A stretch of 64,000 nucleotides of DNA from the NCBI RefSeq assembly GCF_017963645.1, contig NZ_JAGMWN010000003.1:248001-312000 (forward strand), in the 5' to 3' direction. The stretch is from Marivibrio halodurans (lineage in GTDB: Bacteria > Pseudomonadota > Alphaproteobacteria > UBA8366 > Aestuariispiraceae). The notes under the pieces are model-generated. The model was not told where the DNA came from. It was given only the letters and a program-made list of their open reading frames with translations, and did no database searches. Of this stretch, positions 27,472-37,106 are shown in pieces; the first letter of the stretch is position 1, and each line of letters opens with the position of its first letter. A program made the translations under genes and the position numbers.

Positions 27472-28695
27472 ATGCCCGGCTATGTCAGTCACCTCGAATG
27501 CTCGATCAGCGGCAAGCGCTACGAGGCGGGTCGCGTTCACGGGCTGTCGGAGGAGGGACGGCCGCTGCTCGTCCGGTACGATCTGGAGCGGTTGAAGGCG
27601 GACGTGACGAAGGCCGATATCGCCGCCTCCACCGCCCCGGGTTTTTGGCGCTACGCCCCCTTCCTGCCGGTCGAGGACGCGGCGAACCGCATCTCGCTGG
27701 GCGAGGTGATGACGCCGCTGATCGGGGTCGACCGCTGGGGCGCCTCCGTCGGGGCCGCGCCGGGCGCGGCGATCGTGAAGGACGAGGGGCGGCTGCCCAC
27801 CGGCTCCTTCAAGGCGCGGGGCCTGGCGCTGGCGGTATCGATGGCGAAGCAATTCGGCCTCGACCATCTGGCGATCCCGACCAACGGGAACGCGGGCGCG
27901 GCCATGGCGGCCTATGCCCGGCGCGCCGGAATGCGCGCGACCGTGCTCTGCCCGGAGGATACGCCCGACATCAATATCCGCGAAATCCGTCAGCAGGGCG
28001 CCGAAACCTATCGCGTCAACGGGCTGATCAATGAGTGCGGGCGTATCGTCGGCGGCGGCAAGGAGAGCGTCGGCTGGTTCGACCTGTCCACCCTGAAGGA
28101 GCCCTACCGGATCGAAGGCAAGAAGACCATGGGCCTGGAATTGGCCGAGCAGTTCGGCTGGCGCCTGCCCGACGTCATCTTCTATCCCACCGGCGGCGGA
28201 ACGGGCCTGATCGGCATGTGGAAGGCGTTCCAGGAGTTGCGGGAGATCGGCTGGATCGACGGTCCCCTGCCCCGCATGATCGCCGTCCAGGCGGAGGGCT
28301 GCGCGCCCATCGTGAAAGCCTATGAGGCGGGGGAGGAACACGCCCCCCTGTGGGACAACGCCGCCACCGTGGCCGCCGGAATCCGGGTGCCCGTCGCCGT
28401 CGGCGATTTCCTGATCCTGCGCGCGGTCCGGGAATCCGGGGGGCGCGCGGTGGCGGTCGCGGACGCCGATATCCTGGCCACGCTCGATGCGATCGCGGCG
28501 ACGGACGGCCTGCTGCTCTGCCCGGAGGGGGCGGCCACCGCCGCCGCCCATGCCCGGGCGCTGGCGGAAGGCTGGGTCCGGCCGGAGGAGACGGCGATCC
28601 TCTTCAACTGCGCCACCGGCCTCAAATACCCGATGGCGCCGGTGGAACAACGGATCGACAAGGACGCGCCCGTCGATTATTCGCGGTTCCGATAG
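27472..28695 (+). CDS. thrC: Threonine synthase homologue (PLP enzyme)
   Basis: A 407-residue PLP enzyme of fold type II. RLPTGSFKARG supplies the Schiff-base lysine K114, and PTNGNAGAA, the phosphate-binding glycine loop TGGGTGLIGM and a late NCATGLKYP follow. The N-terminus (HLECSISGKRYEAG) is the degenerate zinc-ribbon seen in many threonine synthases. It would convert O-phosphohomoserine to threonine. Related deaminases and diaminopropionate lyases cannot be fully excluded, and a second thrC could exist elsewhere. Confidence 0.82.
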   Translation: MPGYVSHLECSISGKRYEAGRVHGLSEEGRPLLVRYDLERLKADVTKADIAASTAPGFWRYAPFLPVEDAANRISLGEVMTPLIGVDRWGASVGAAPGAAIVKDEGRLPTGSFKARGLALAVSMAKQFGLDHLAIPTNGNAGAAMAAYARRAGMRATVLCPEDTPDINIREIRQQGAETYRVNGLINECGRIVGGGKESVGWFDLSTLKEPYRIEGKKTMGLELAEQFGWRLPDVIFYPTGGGTGLIGMWKAFQELREIGWIDGPLPRMIAVQAEGCAPIVKAYEAGEEHAPLWDNAATVAAGIRVPVAVGDFLILRAVRESGGRAVAVADADILATLDAIAATDGLLLCPEGAATAAAHARALAEGWVRPEETAILFNCATGLKYPMAPVEQRIDKDAPVDYSRFR

Positions 28696-28725
28696 ACGCG
28701 CTTCCGATTCCGCTGCCCCCTCCCT

Positions 28726-30357
28726 TCATGCCCCGATCATATCCGCCGCCTTCTCCGCCAGCATGAAGGTGGGACAGTTGATATTGGCGCTCGGCACCGT
28801 CGGCATGGCGGAGGCGTCGACGACCCGCAGTCCCTCCACCCCCTTCACCCGAAGGTCGGGGGTCAGCGGCGCCATATCATCCGCGTCCGCCCCCATCCGT
28901 ACCGTGCCGCAGGGGTGATAGGCGCTGGAGGCGTCGCGCCGGATGAAGGCATCCAACGCCGCCCCGTCGGTGACGCCCGGCCCCGGTAGATCCTCCGCCA
29001 CATGGAAGTCGGCGAAGGCGGGCTGGGCCAGGATTTCCCGGCCCAGGCGCAGCCCCTCGCGCATCACGCGCCGATCCTCCTCGGTCGCCAGATAGTTGGG
29101 GTCGATCAGCGGCGCATCCGCCGGATCGGCGCTGCGCAGGCCGACGCACCCCCGGCTTTCCGGTCGCATCGGCCCGCAGCCCAGGCGATAGCCCTCGACC
29201 CTCGGGTCCGGCATCCAGTCCGCGCCGAAGAAGACCGGGAAGAAATGCATCTGGATATCGGGCCAATCGGCGAATTCCGGCGCGCTCGGCAGGAAGGCGC
29301 CGACATGGCATTGATTGACGGCGGCCGGCCCGCTCTTCGCGAGGAACCATTGCAGACCGACCCGCACCATCCGGTCGGCGCGCAGATAGCGATTGAGGGA
29401 AACGGGCTTGTCCGTGCGCACCTGGATATGCGCCTCCAGGTGATCCTGCAGGTTGGCGCCGACCCCGGGCGCGGCCAGCCGGCAGGCGATGCCGTGACGT
29501 GCCAGTTCCTCCTCCGGCCCGATGCCGGAGAGCATGAGGAGGTGCGGGCTGCCGAACACCCCGGCGGAGAGGATCACCTCCCGCCCGGCCTCCAGCCGCT
29601 CCACGCCGTCCGGTCCCGCGATCTCGACGCCCGTCGCGCGCGTGCCCTCGAACAACAGGCGCAAGGCCTTGCGGTTCGGCAGGACGGTCAGCCCCGCCGG
29701 CCGGCCGGCCGCGTGGAGATAGGCGCGCGCCGCGCTGGACCGCCGGCCATGCGCGACGCTCATCTCGAACCGGCCGACGCCGGCCACCATGGCGGCGTTG
29801 AAGTCGCGCACCTGGGCATGGCCCGCCTCCATGCCCGCCGCCAGGAACGCGGCGTTGAGGGGGGAGAGGTCCGTCATCCGCGACACCGCCACCGGGCCGC
29901 CGTGCCCGCGCGCGGGGTCGTCCGTCCAGGCCGCGTCCTCCAACCGCCGGAAATAGGGCAGGCATTCCGCGAACCCCCATCCGGTGCAGCCATGATCCGA
30001 CGCCCAGCCGTCATAGTCGCGCGGGTGACCGCGCAGGAAGGTCATGCCGTTGATCGAACTGGAACCACCCAGGACGCGCCCACGCGGCTGGTCGACGCGT
30101 CGGTCGTCCAGATGGCCTTGCGGCTCGCTGCGATAGCCGTAGTTGAAACGGCTTCGGCCCTTGAAGACGCTGCGCAAACCCGCCGGCATGGTAAGCGCCC
30201 AATGCCCGTCGCGCCCGCCGGTCTCTACCAGCGCGACGCGCGCGCCGTCGCGCTCCGCCAATCGACGCGCGACGGCGCAACCCGCCGTGCCCGCCCCGAT
30301 CACGATATAATCATAGAGGCCCGCCGCCCGGCCGGTCGGTCCCGTCCCGGCCGTCAT
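28726..30357 (-). CDS. GMC-family (choline dehydrogenase-like) oxidoreductase
   Basis: A 543-residue FAD enzyme; the start MTAGTGPTGRAAG was chosen over an Arg-rich extension. The FAD motif YIVIGAGTAGCAVARRL lies at about 17-33, the GMC signature GRVLGGSSSINGM near 90, and the catalytic His in SSAYHPCGTVRMG near 490, with a final NCPTFMLAEKAADM. It resembles BetA-type choline and alcohol dehydrogenases, but no betB or betI is adjacent, so a glycine betaine role is not supported. It is divergent from a GcvA-like LysR regulator that probably controls it. Confidence 0.88.
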   Translation of the reverse strand: MTAGTGPTGRAAGLYDYIVIGAGTAGCAVARRLAERDGARVALVETGGRDGHWALTMPAGLRSVFKGRSRFNYGYRSEPQGHLDDRRVDQPRGRVLGGSSSINGMTFLRGHPRDYDGWASDHGCTGWGFAECLPYFRRLEDAAWTDDPARGHGGPVAVSRMTDLSPLNAAFLAAGMEAGHAQVRDFNAAMVAGVGRFEMSVAHGRRSSAARAYLHAAGRPAGLTVLPNRKALRLLFEGTRATGVEIAGPDGVERLEAGREVILSAGVFGSPHLLMLSGIGPEEELARHGIACRLAAPGVGANLQDHLEAHIQVRTDKPVSLNRYLRADRMVRVGLQWFLAKSGPAAVNQCHVGAFLPSAPEFADWPDIQMHFFPVFFGADWMPDPRVEGYRLGCGPMRPESRGCVGLRSADPADAPLIDPNYLATEEDRRVMREGLRLGREILAQPAFADFHVAEDLPGPGVTDGAALDAFIRRDASSAYHPCGTVRMGADADDMAPLTPDLRVKGVEGLRVVDASAMPTVPSANINCPTFMLAEKAADMIGA

Positions 30358-30522
30358 CGCGCACCTCGACCGCGCGCGGCACCGCCGCGCCATTCAACCG
30401 TCCCGGGACACGGGCTCTCGCATGCCATGAGCAGGGTATCTCCGAACTGAAGGACATCGAAACCCGCGAACGCGGGTCGGATGCGAGTGAAATCCCTTGT
30501 GCGCCTTTCGGCAAATGCTCAT

Positions 30523-30550
30523 TGTGATTTTTCACATTAGTATTGCTAAT
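30523..30550. promoter_or_regulatory. Paired inverted repeats, probable LysR operator
   Basis: TGTGA-N4-TCACA (30523-30536) abuts ATTAG-N5-CTAAT (30536-30550). The second contains TTAGTATTGCTAA, a T-N11-A LysR box with dyad symmetry. It sits 12 bp before the LysR start, in the divergent gap with the GMC gene. Confidence 0.65.
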
Positions 30551-30561
30551 GCGGAGTTCCG

Positions 30562-31467
30562 ATGGCGCGCGGCCTGCCTCCCCTCACCTGGATACGGACC
30601 TTCGACGCGGCCGCGCGAACCGGCAGCTTCACCGCCGCCGCGAAGGAATTGAGCGTCACGCAAAGCGCCGTCAGCCAGCAGGTCCGCCTGCTGGAGGCCT
30701 GGGTCGGGGAACCCCTGTTCCGGCGCGGCCCACGGCGCTTGTCCTTGACGCCCGCCGGCCATGCCCTTCGCCCGCACGTGGTCAGCGCGCTGGATACGCT
30801 GGAGACCGGGACGCGCGCGCTGGCTGGCGGTCATCGCGCGGATCGCGTGGCGATCCGTTGCACGGCGGGGGCGGCGATCTTCCTTCTGGCGCCGATCTTC
30901 GACGCCTTCGTGCGCGACCTGCCGGAGATTTCACTGAAGGTCAGCACCCTTATCTGGCCGGACGAGACCGCCGATCCGAACTGCGACCTGGAGGTCCGCA
31001 TCGGCGGGGAGAGTTGGCCCGGCTTCGACGCCATCCGCCTGACGCGGGAGGCGATCCTGCCCGTCGCCACGCCGGAGCGCGCGGCCATCATCGACGGCGA
31101 CCCGAAGGCGCTGGCGCGCGCGTTGCTGGTCGATGTGGTCGGCTATGAATCGGGCTGGGAGACATGGTTCGCCGCGATCGGCGAGGAAGGACCGGAAAGC
31201 GCGCGACGCCTCACCCTCGACAACGAAATCCTGGCGATGGAACTGGCGAACCAGGGCGAGGCCGTGATCCTGGGCCGGCAATCGCTGGTCGCCCGCGAAT
31301 TGGCCGCCGGCCGGCTGGTTCCGGTGATCAACCGGCGGGTCGATGTCGTGGACGGCTTCTCTGTCCTGAAACCAAGCGGCGATCGCATCGGCGGCGCGGC
31401 GGGAATCCTGCTCAAGCGCATCCTCGACGCCTTCGATATCGAGGAAATTCCCGACGGCTGGGTCTAA
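30562..31467 (+). CDS. LysR-type regulator, GcvA-like
   Basis: A 301-residue transcription factor. The N-terminal HTH (PPLTWIRTFDAAARTGSFTAAAKELSVTQSAVSQQV split over 6-41) has the W-I-R-x-F start typical of the GcvA subgroup, and RRGPRRLSLT follows. The rest is the periplasmic-binding-like effector domain. It is divergent from the GMC oxidoreductase, with a LysR-box palindrome immediately upstream of its start, so it probably regulates itself and that enzyme. The effector is unknown. Confidence 0.9.
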   Translation: MARGLPPLTWIRTFDAAARTGSFTAAAKELSVTQSAVSQQVRLLEAWVGEPLFRRGPRRLSLTPAGHALRPHVVSALDTLETGTRALAGGHRADRVAIRCTAGAAIFLLAPIFDAFVRDLPEISLKVSTLIWPDETADPNCDLEVRIGGESWPGFDAIRLTREAILPVATPERAAIIDGDPKALARALLVDVVGYESGWETWFAAIGEEGPESARRLTLDNEILAMELANQGEAVILGRQSLVARELAAGRLVPVINRRVDVVDGFSVLKPSGDRIGGAAGILLKRILDAFDIEEIPDGWV

Positions 31468-31698
31468 TACCAAATCTTGTTGATCACGACCCATGGGGAC
31501 GTCCCTCCCGGGTTCTCGACCAGGAGCGCGTGCCGTGGCGATGCGGGGCATCGTGAGGCACGGGCGATGCGGGGGCACGGGCGATGCCGTCCGAGGGCCC
31601 GGCGCATCCTCCGGCCCATCGATCCCGTGGGCGAGCGTCGCATGCCCCGGCTCGGCCAGCATCATGGAGCCCACCCGCGCTATCGCGAAGCCTCGGGA
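31468..31698. other. Convergent gap between LysR gene and serB
   Basis: About 230 bp with no supported ORF. CACGGGCGATGC occurs twice (about 31558 and 31576). No terminator with a T-run was seen. Confidence 0.5.
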
Positions 31699-32652
31699 TC
31701 AGGCGGTCTCGAACTCCTCGAAGCGATATCCCTGGTAATAGAGAAGCGTCGACAGGTCGGTGTAGTCGATGCGATGCGGCGCCTGCTCCCGCACGATCGG
31801 CTTGCCGCGAAACCCGACGCCAAGACCGGCGGCTTGCAGCATGTCGAGATCATTTGCCCCGTCGCCGACCGTCACCGCCTCAGACAAATCCGCGCGAATA
31901 TCGTGGGCGAGCGCGCGCAATGCCTCCAACTTCGTCGCCCGGCCAACGATGTCGCCCCGCACCCGGCCGGTGAAGCGCCCATCGACGATTTCCAACCGAT
32001 TGGCCTTGTGCGCATGGAAGCCGAGATGACGGTGCACCACCTCGGTCGTGAAGGTGAAGCCGCCGGAGACCAGCATGCAGCGCGCCCCGTTGCGCGCCAT
32101 GGTCCGCACGGCGACCGACCCGCCGGGCGTGTAGGTCACGCGTTCCATCACGTGGGCCAGCGTTTCCTCCGCCGGACGGTCGGCGAGCAACGCCACGCGC
32201 TGGGTCAGGCTCTCCTCGAACCCGATCTCGCCATTCATGGAGCGCGCGGTGATTTCCGCCACCTCCTCCCCGATGCCGAGCAAGGCGGCGATGGTATCCA
32301 GCGTTTCGATCTCGATCATGGTGGAGTCCATGTCGGCGATCAGCATCCGCTTGCGCCGGCCGGTCGCCGGCTGCGCCGCACGGTCAAGACGCGCCAGCGC
32401 CGGCTCCTCGTCGACCGCCGCATGGGCGGCCGCCCTGTCCAGCCCATCGAAAGGTAAATCGGCGGCGAGTTCCTCGCAGAGCCAATCCTCCGCCCCGACC
32501 GAGAACGCGCCGGCGGCCTTCAATCGTGCCCGGGCGATCGAGACGTCGTCCGGCGTCAGCCCACGGTCCGGTGGGGCGACGAGGGTCAGGACGTGCGTGG
32601 CCGTCTGGCCGGCCGATGCGGCGGAGGACATTGCGGAGTTTCGATCAGGCAT
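31699..32652 (-). CDS. serB: Phosphoserine phosphatase SerB
   Basis: A 317-residue HAD hydrolase making L-serine from phosphoserine. The catalytic motif is ADMDST (nucleophile D107, acid D109), motif II is in LVSGGFTFTTE, and motif III is in TVGDGANDLDML. An N-terminal region (about 20-95) corresponds to the regulatory domain of longer SerB proteins. It is cytoplasmic and monocistronic by context. A second ATG seven codons in is possible; neither start has a good ribosome site. Confidence 0.94.
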   Translation of the reverse strand: MPDRNSAMSSAASAGQTATHVLTLVAPPDRGLTPDDVSIARARLKAAGAFSVGAEDWLCEELAADLPFDGLDRAAAHAAVDEEPALARLDRAAQPATGRRKRMLIADMDSTMIEIETLDTIAALLGIGEEVAEITARSMNGEIGFEESLTQRVALLADRPAEETLAHVMERVTYTPGGSVAVRTMARNGARCMLVSGGFTFTTEVVHRHLGFHAHKANRLEIVDGRFTGRVRGDIVGRATKLEALRALAHDIRADLSEAVTVGDGANDLDMLQAAGLGVGFRGKPIVREQAPHRIDYTDLSTLLYYQGYRFEEFETA

Positions 32653-32786
32653 GACGGGCTAGGGCTTAGCCCGAGGTTCCACTCGGGACAAGCGACGAAT
32701 GGGTGACAACCGCGCGGGGGCGTAGGAACCCCTACCCGCGCGCCGCCGATGAGATGTGGGGCGTCATCCCCGACAGATAGATGCGC

Positions 32787-33239
32787 TCAAGCAGCGCCCA
32801 GACGCGTCTGCGGCTTGTTGAAACCGATTTCGAGCAGATAGCTCTGCAGGACGAGGTCGGCCTTCACGATGTCGGAGAGCACCTGATCGTAACAGACGAG
32901 GATATCGTCATAATCCGCGTAGCCCTTGCGCGAACAGGTGGCGCGCAAGTCGTCGAGATGTTCCAGCCATTTGCGATGATGAGCGTGATGCCAGCGCAAT
33001 CCGGGATAATTGAGATGCTCCATGAAGCGTTCCTCATGATCGAAATGACCACGCACCCGATCGCGCAACGCCTTGAACTCGTCCTCGAACCCGACCACCG
33101 TCGTGCCGTCATAGGCCGCGATGCAGCCATTGATCACCTGCAGGATGATCTCGTGATCCTCGTCGATCTCGCGCCAACCGATTACCCAACTCGCGGGTAA
33201 GGACAACGGCTTAATCAACCCATTGGACATGTTCACCAT
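32787..33239 (-). CDS. Bacteriohemerythrin with altered metal ligand
   Basis: A 150-residue four-helix O2-binding di-iron protein. The expected ligands are H29 (DEDHE), H65 and E69 (HFDHEE), H84 and H88 (WHHAHH) and D128. The remaining histidine of the C-terminal H-x4-D motif is replaced: the sequence reads SDIVKAD, with D123 in its place. This is directly visible. Bacteriohemerythrins deliver or sense oxygen, often in motile microaerobic bacteria. The effect of His-to-Asp on O2 binding is unknown. It has its own AT-rich upstream region. Confidence 0.9.
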   Translation of the reverse strand: MVNMSNGLIKPLSLPASWVIGWREIDEDHEIILQVINGCIAAYDGTTVVGFEDEFKALRDRVRGHFDHEERFMEHLNYPGLRWHHAHHRKWLEHLDDLRATCSRKGYADYDDILVCYDQVLSDIVKADLVLQSYLLEIGFNKPQTRLGAA

Positions 33240-33350
33240 CCCCTGCCCTTCGCCTTATGAACGACATGAACGCGACATGCGTCATGAATAAAAGACAAAT
33301 AGGCTTAAATCTTTAGTGTTGAATTAACGATACCCCCATTTCACATGGCA
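33240..33350. other. AT-rich gap upstream of bacteriohemerythrin
   Basis: Low-GC DNA between the hemerythrin start and the rpsD terminator; probably the hemerythrin promoter. No convincing -35/-10 pair was fixed. Confidence 0.4.
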
Positions 33351-33391
33351 CCAAAATAAAATCCACCCCGGGGGGCATCCCCGGGGTGGAT
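33351..33391 (-). terminator. Intrinsic terminator of rpsD
   Basis: A 13-bp perfect stem (33361-33373 with 33379-33391, ATCCACCCCGGGG) and a 5-nt loop, followed on the minus strand by TTTATTTT. It lies 33 bp after the rpsD stop. Confidence 0.92.
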
Positions 33392-33423
33392 CTCGTAAAA
33401 CCGATTCCGTGATGGACGGAGGA

Positions 33424-34041
33424 TCAGCGCGAGTAGAACTCGATGACCAGGTTCGGTTCCATCTGCGCCGGATAGGGCACATCCTCGAGCTTCGGCGTCC
33501 GGGTGATGGAAGCCGCGAGTTTCTTATGATCCACTTCGAGATAATCGGGAATCTCGCGCTCCGAGGAAGCGATCGCCTCCAACACCAACGGCAGTTCCTT
33601 CGACTTCTGGCGGACCTCGACGACGTCGCCGATCTTGACCACGTAGGACGGCACGGTGACGCGCTTGCCATTCACCAGAACGTGACCGTGGTTGACGAAC
33701 TGACGGGCCGCGAAAACCGTCGGCACGAACTTCGCGCGATAGATCATCGCATCGAGACGATGCTCCAGCAGACCGATCAGGTTCTCGCCCGTGTCGCCGC
33801 GACGACGAACGGCCTCATCGTAATATTTGCGGAACTGCTTCTCGCCGATATTGCCGTAATAGCCTTTCAGCCGCTGCTTCGCCATCAGCTGGATGCCGAA
33901 GTCGGAGGGCTTCCGGCGGCGCCCCTGGCCGTGCTGGCCGGGTCCGTACTCGCGCTTGTTGAAGGGGCTCTTCGGCCGGCCCCAGAGATTGACGCCGAGC
34001 CGGCGGTCGATCTTATGCTTGGCACTAATACGCTTTGACAT
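33424..34041 (-). CDS. rpsD: 30S ribosomal protein S4
   Basis: A 205-residue primary 16S rRNA-binding protein of the small subunit. It starts [23 protein letters not shown] split across the usual alphaproteobacterial N-terminus. The S4 RNA-binding domain has [11 protein letters not shown] and [14 protein letters not shown] motifs, and the protein ends VIEFYSR. It is a single-gene unit with its own strong promoter, a leader of about 190 nt and an intrinsic terminator, as in many alphaproteobacteria. Confidence 0.99.
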   Translation of the reverse strand: MSKRISAKHKIDRRLGVNLWGRPKSPFNKREYGPGQHGQGRRRKPSDFGIQLMAKQRLKGYYGNIGEKQFRKYYDEAVRRRGDTGENLIGLLEHRLDAMIYRAKFVPTVFAARQFVNHGHVLVNGKRVTVPSYVVKIGDVVEVRQKSKELPLVLEAIASSEREIPDYLEVDHKKLAASITRTPKLEDVPYPAQMEPNLVIEFYSR

Positions 34042-34238
34042 CGTTACGCTCCCGATTTACCCGACGGCCACGATCGATCCGCAGCCAATCGGCGGTTGGA
34101 TTTGTTCCGGTAGTCCGACCCCGATCGCATCCAATGGTTGATAAGCCGTGCATCGGCATCCATCATAGGTGCGACCGGGCGGCGGGATCGAAACGGATTG
34201 AGCACCGTTCGCGGTCCGCATTCCCGGAAAGCGGCGGG

Positions 34239-34266
34239 ACTATAGGGATTTACGCCCCCCTGTCAA
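34239..34266 (-). promoter_or_regulatory. Sigma-70 promoter of rpsD
   Basis: On the minus strand, TTGACA (34261-34266), a 16-bp spacer and TATAGT (34239-34244). Transcription would begin near 34232, leaving a leader of about 190 nt before rpsD. Confidence 0.8.
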
Positions 34267-34340
34267 ACCCGGCAGGAAGTGGGGTCGCGGGGCATTTCTC
34301 GGGGGGAAAGGGGCGCGCCTTGAAATCGGAACCAAGCGGC

Positions 34341-35267
34341 ATGGTTGTGAACGCGGCGCCGAGCGACGGCGGCGCGGATCGCGGGGCGCATGCGCGTGGC
34401 TTCGCGCTTACCCTTCTCGGCGTGATGGTGCTGACGCCGGACACGCTGCTCATGCGGTTGATCGATACCGACCCCTGGACGCTTACCTTCTGGCGTGGCC
34501 TGCTGATGCCGAGCGCGCTGATGGCCGCCTTCTTCATCGCGCGGCGCGGCCATGCCTGGACCGAGATCCGGGCCCTGGGAATCGCGGGGCTGGCGGTGGC
34601 GCTGATCTATGGCATCAACGCGATCAGTTTCGTTCTGGCCGTGGAGCATACCAAGGTCGCCAATGTGCTGGTGATCCTGGCCGCGGCCCCCCTCTTCGCG
34701 GGCTTGATGAGTGTCCTGTTCCTGCGCGAGCGCGTGCCGCTCGCCACTTGGCTCGCGATCGGCGCCGGCATCGCCGGGGTGGCGACGGTGGTCGGCGGCG
34801 GGCTCGGCGCCGGAACGTCGCTCGGCGATCTGTTCGCCCTGGTGACGGCGGTATCGCTGGCGGGTACCTTTACCGTGCTCCGACACTCCAAGGCCCGGAA
34901 CATGGTGCCGGCGACGGCGCTGGGCGGGTTGCTGACGGCGGTCGCGATGATCCCGCTCGCCGATCCCGGGTCGCTCGAAGGCGCGCAACTCGGCATGATG
35001 TTGTTGCTCGGCCTCGTGATCCTGCCGATCGCCTTCGGACTGATCACCTTGGGGCCGAGAACGGTGCCGGCCCCCGAGGTCGCGCTGCTGATGCTTCTGG
35101 AAACGGTGCTGGGGCCCTTCTGGGTCTGGTTGGTGATCGACGAGGTGCCGCCCTTCGCCACGATCATCGGGGGCGCGATCGTGCTAGGCGCGGTGGCGCT
35201 GCACGCGCTCTGGCGTCTTGCGCGGCGCCCGCGTCGCGTTCGGCCCCAACCGCCGCCACACGGATAA
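34341..35267 (+). CDS. EamA/DMT-family transporter
   Basis: A 308-residue inner-membrane protein with ten hydrophobic segments in two EamA repeats. The conserved LAAAPLFAGLMSVLFLRERVP in the first half and VALLMLLETVLGPFWVWLVIDE in the second are family hallmarks. It starts at ATG 34341 (MVVNAAPSDGG). A TTG at 34320 with an upstream AAAGGGG is an alternative that adds seven residues. It is probably a metabolite or amino acid exporter; the substrate is unknown. Confidence 0.87.
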   Translation: MVVNAAPSDGGADRGAHARGFALTLLGVMVLTPDTLLMRLIDTDPWTLTFWRGLLMPSALMAAFFIARRGHAWTEIRALGIAGLAVALIYGINAISFVLAVEHTKVANVLVILAAAPLFAGLMSVLFLRERVPLATWLAIGAGIAGVATVVGGGLGAGTSLGDLFALVTAVSLAGTFTVLRHSKARNMVPATALGGLLTAVAMIPLADPGSLEGAQLGMMLLLGLVILPIAFGLITLGPRTVPAPEVALLMLLETVLGPFWVWLVIDEVPPFATIIGGAIVLGAVALHALWRLARRPRRVRPQPPPHG

Positions 35268-35319
35268 GCGCGGCTCCCATTGCGCTTGCCGCCCGGCCAC
35301 CCGCGCGGCCACCTCGGGC

Positions 35320-37080
35320 TCAGGTCTTGTCCATTCTGTTATTATCGCCCCCTTCGCTCGCGGCATAGAGCCCCTGGGTTTTCTGGCGCGCGAGGAGGTC
35401 GGCGTCCGCGCGCCGGAATTCCTCGACCACATGCTCGATCGTCTCGTCCTTCTGGCCGAGGCGGCGCAACCCCTCCGCTGCCAGCACGATCGAACTCTCG
35501 AAGGTATCGCGCACGAAATAGTCCGCGTCCGAATCCAGCATCTTCATCGCATGGATGCGGTCATGCGCGCGGGCCATGATCTTGATGCCGGGGAAACGCT
35601 TGCGTATCTCGCGGATCGCGGTCAGGCAGGCTTCCTGGTTGTCGATCGTGACGAAGATCATGTCGGCTTCCCCGCCACCGGCCGCGGCCAGCACATCGAT
35701 GCGCGTCGCGTCGCCGAAATAGACCTTATGGCCGAAGCGCTTGGCGGCGTCGATCCGCCTGGGGTCGCCGTCGATCGCCGTCACCTCCTGGCCCAGAAGC
35801 TTGAAGATCCGGGCCACCACCTGACCCACCCGGCCATAGCCGACGACGATCACCCGATTGCGCTCCGCCTCGGCGGCATCGGGCATCTCGCCCCATTCGT
35901 TCGAGCTGAACAGCCGGCCCATCAGGCGGTCCCCCACGATCCCCACCAACGGCGTCAGCGCCATCGACACGGTCACCAGCGCCGTCATCAGGTTCGCCTC
36001 GACCGGCGTCAGGATGGCGTGACCGGCCGCGACGGAAAACAGCACGAAGCCGAACTCCCCCCCTTGCGGCAAGGTCACGGCGATGCGCGTGGAATCCTTA
36101 GGGCCCGAACCGAAAAGACGCGCCAGGACGAACAGAACCACGCCTTTCACCACCATCAGCCCGACGGCGCCCCCCAGAACCGTCGCCCAATTGACCAGAA
36201 CCAGCCGCCAATCGACCGACATCCCGACCGCGATGAAGAAAAGACCGAGAAGCAACCCACGAAACGGTTCGATATCGGCTTCCAATTGATGGCGATATTC
36301 GGATTCGGCCAACATCACCCCAGCAATGAAGGCACCGAGCGCCATCGACATCCCCACTATATGCATGAGGAGCGCCGCGCCGATCACGATCAAAAGCGCG
36401 GCCGCGACGCTGATCTCGTCGGACCGGGTCGCGGCGATCACCCGGAAGACCGGGTTCAGCAGGAACTTACCGGCCAACACCAGGGCGACGACCACGCCCA
36501 CCGCCTCGATCGAGGCGCGCCAATCGGGGGCCGCTCCCTCCGCCCCGACCGCCAGCAGCGGCACAAGGGCCAGAAGCGGTACGATGGCCAGATCCTGGAA
36601 CAATAGAATAGAGAAAGCACGCGTGCCGTATGGTGCGTTGAGATCGCCGCGCTCCCGCAGGATCTGAACCCCGAAGGCCGTGGAGGAAAGCGCCAGCGCG
36701 AAACCGACGACCAGCGCCTTATTGATCCCCGCCCCCATCAAATAGGTCCCGACCACCGCCAACAGCCCGCCCGTGACCAGCACCTGCAAGAGGCCGAGCC
36801 CGAAGATATCGCGCTTGAGCGCCCATAGCCGCGACGGCTTCAACTCGAGCCCGATGACGAAAAGCAGGAGAACGACCCCGAACTCGGCGAAATGCATCAC
36901 ATTGTCGGCCTCGTCGATAACGGCCAGCCCGACCGGACCGATCACGGCCCCCGCCGCCAGATAGCCCAGGATCGACCCCAGGCCGAGACGCTTGAAGAGC
37001 GGCACCGCGACGACCGCCGCCCCAAGGAAGACGGCCGCGTTCGCGACCAGTTCCACGCTCTCCTGTGCGCCTCCCGCCAT
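35320..37080 (-). CDS. CPA2-type K+/H+ antiporter with RCK domain (Kef-like)
   Basis: A 586-residue inner-membrane protein. Twelve or so membrane segments (about 10-385) include the family GYLAAGAVIGP and FGVVLLLFVIGLEL motifs. A cytoplasmic TrkA-N/RCK domain follows (about 405-520), with VIVVGYGRVGQVVARI as the nucleotide-binding loop. It probably exports K+ or Na+ in exchange for protons and is gated by NAD(H) or glutathione adducts as in KefB/C. It starts 26 bp after trmJ on the same strand. Confidence 0.9.
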   Translation of the reverse strand: MAGGAQESVELVANAAVFLGAAVVAVPLFKRLGLGSILGYLAAGAVIGPVGLAVIDEADNVMHFAEFGVVLLLFVIGLELKPSRLWALKRDIFGLGLLQVLVTGGLLAVVGTYLMGAGINKALVVGFALALSSTAFGVQILRERGDLNAPYGTRAFSILLFQDLAIVPLLALVPLLAVGAEGAAPDWRASIEAVGVVVALVLAGKFLLNPVFRVIAATRSDEISVAAALLIVIGAALLMHIVGMSMALGAFIAGVMLAESEYRHQLEADIEPFRGLLLGLFFIAVGMSVDWRLVLVNWATVLGGAVGLMVVKGVVLFVLARLFGSGPKDSTRIAVTLPQGGEFGFVLFSVAAGHAILTPVEANLMTALVTVSMALTPLVGIVGDRLMGRLFSSNEWGEMPDAAEAERNRVIVVGYGRVGQVVARIFKLLGQEVTAIDGDPRRIDAAKRFGHKVYFGDATRIDVLAAAGGGEADMIFVTIDNQEACLTAIREIRKRFPGIKIMARAHDRIHAMKMLDSDADYFVRDTFESSIVLAAEGLRRLGQKDETIEHVVEEFRRADADLLARQKTQGLYAASEGGDNNRMDKT

Positions 37081-37106
37081 GACCGCCCTCGCCCCCTCGG
37101 ATTCGC

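Noticed and set aside
30523-30536. CRP-like site TGTGA...TCACA upstream of the LysR gene
   Set aside because: Spacer is 4 bp, not the 6 bp of CRP/FNR sites; better read as part of the LysR operator.
32711-32745. GC-rich hairpin as a terminator of the hemerythrin gene
   Set aside because: The stem has a bulge and no T-run follows on the minus strand.
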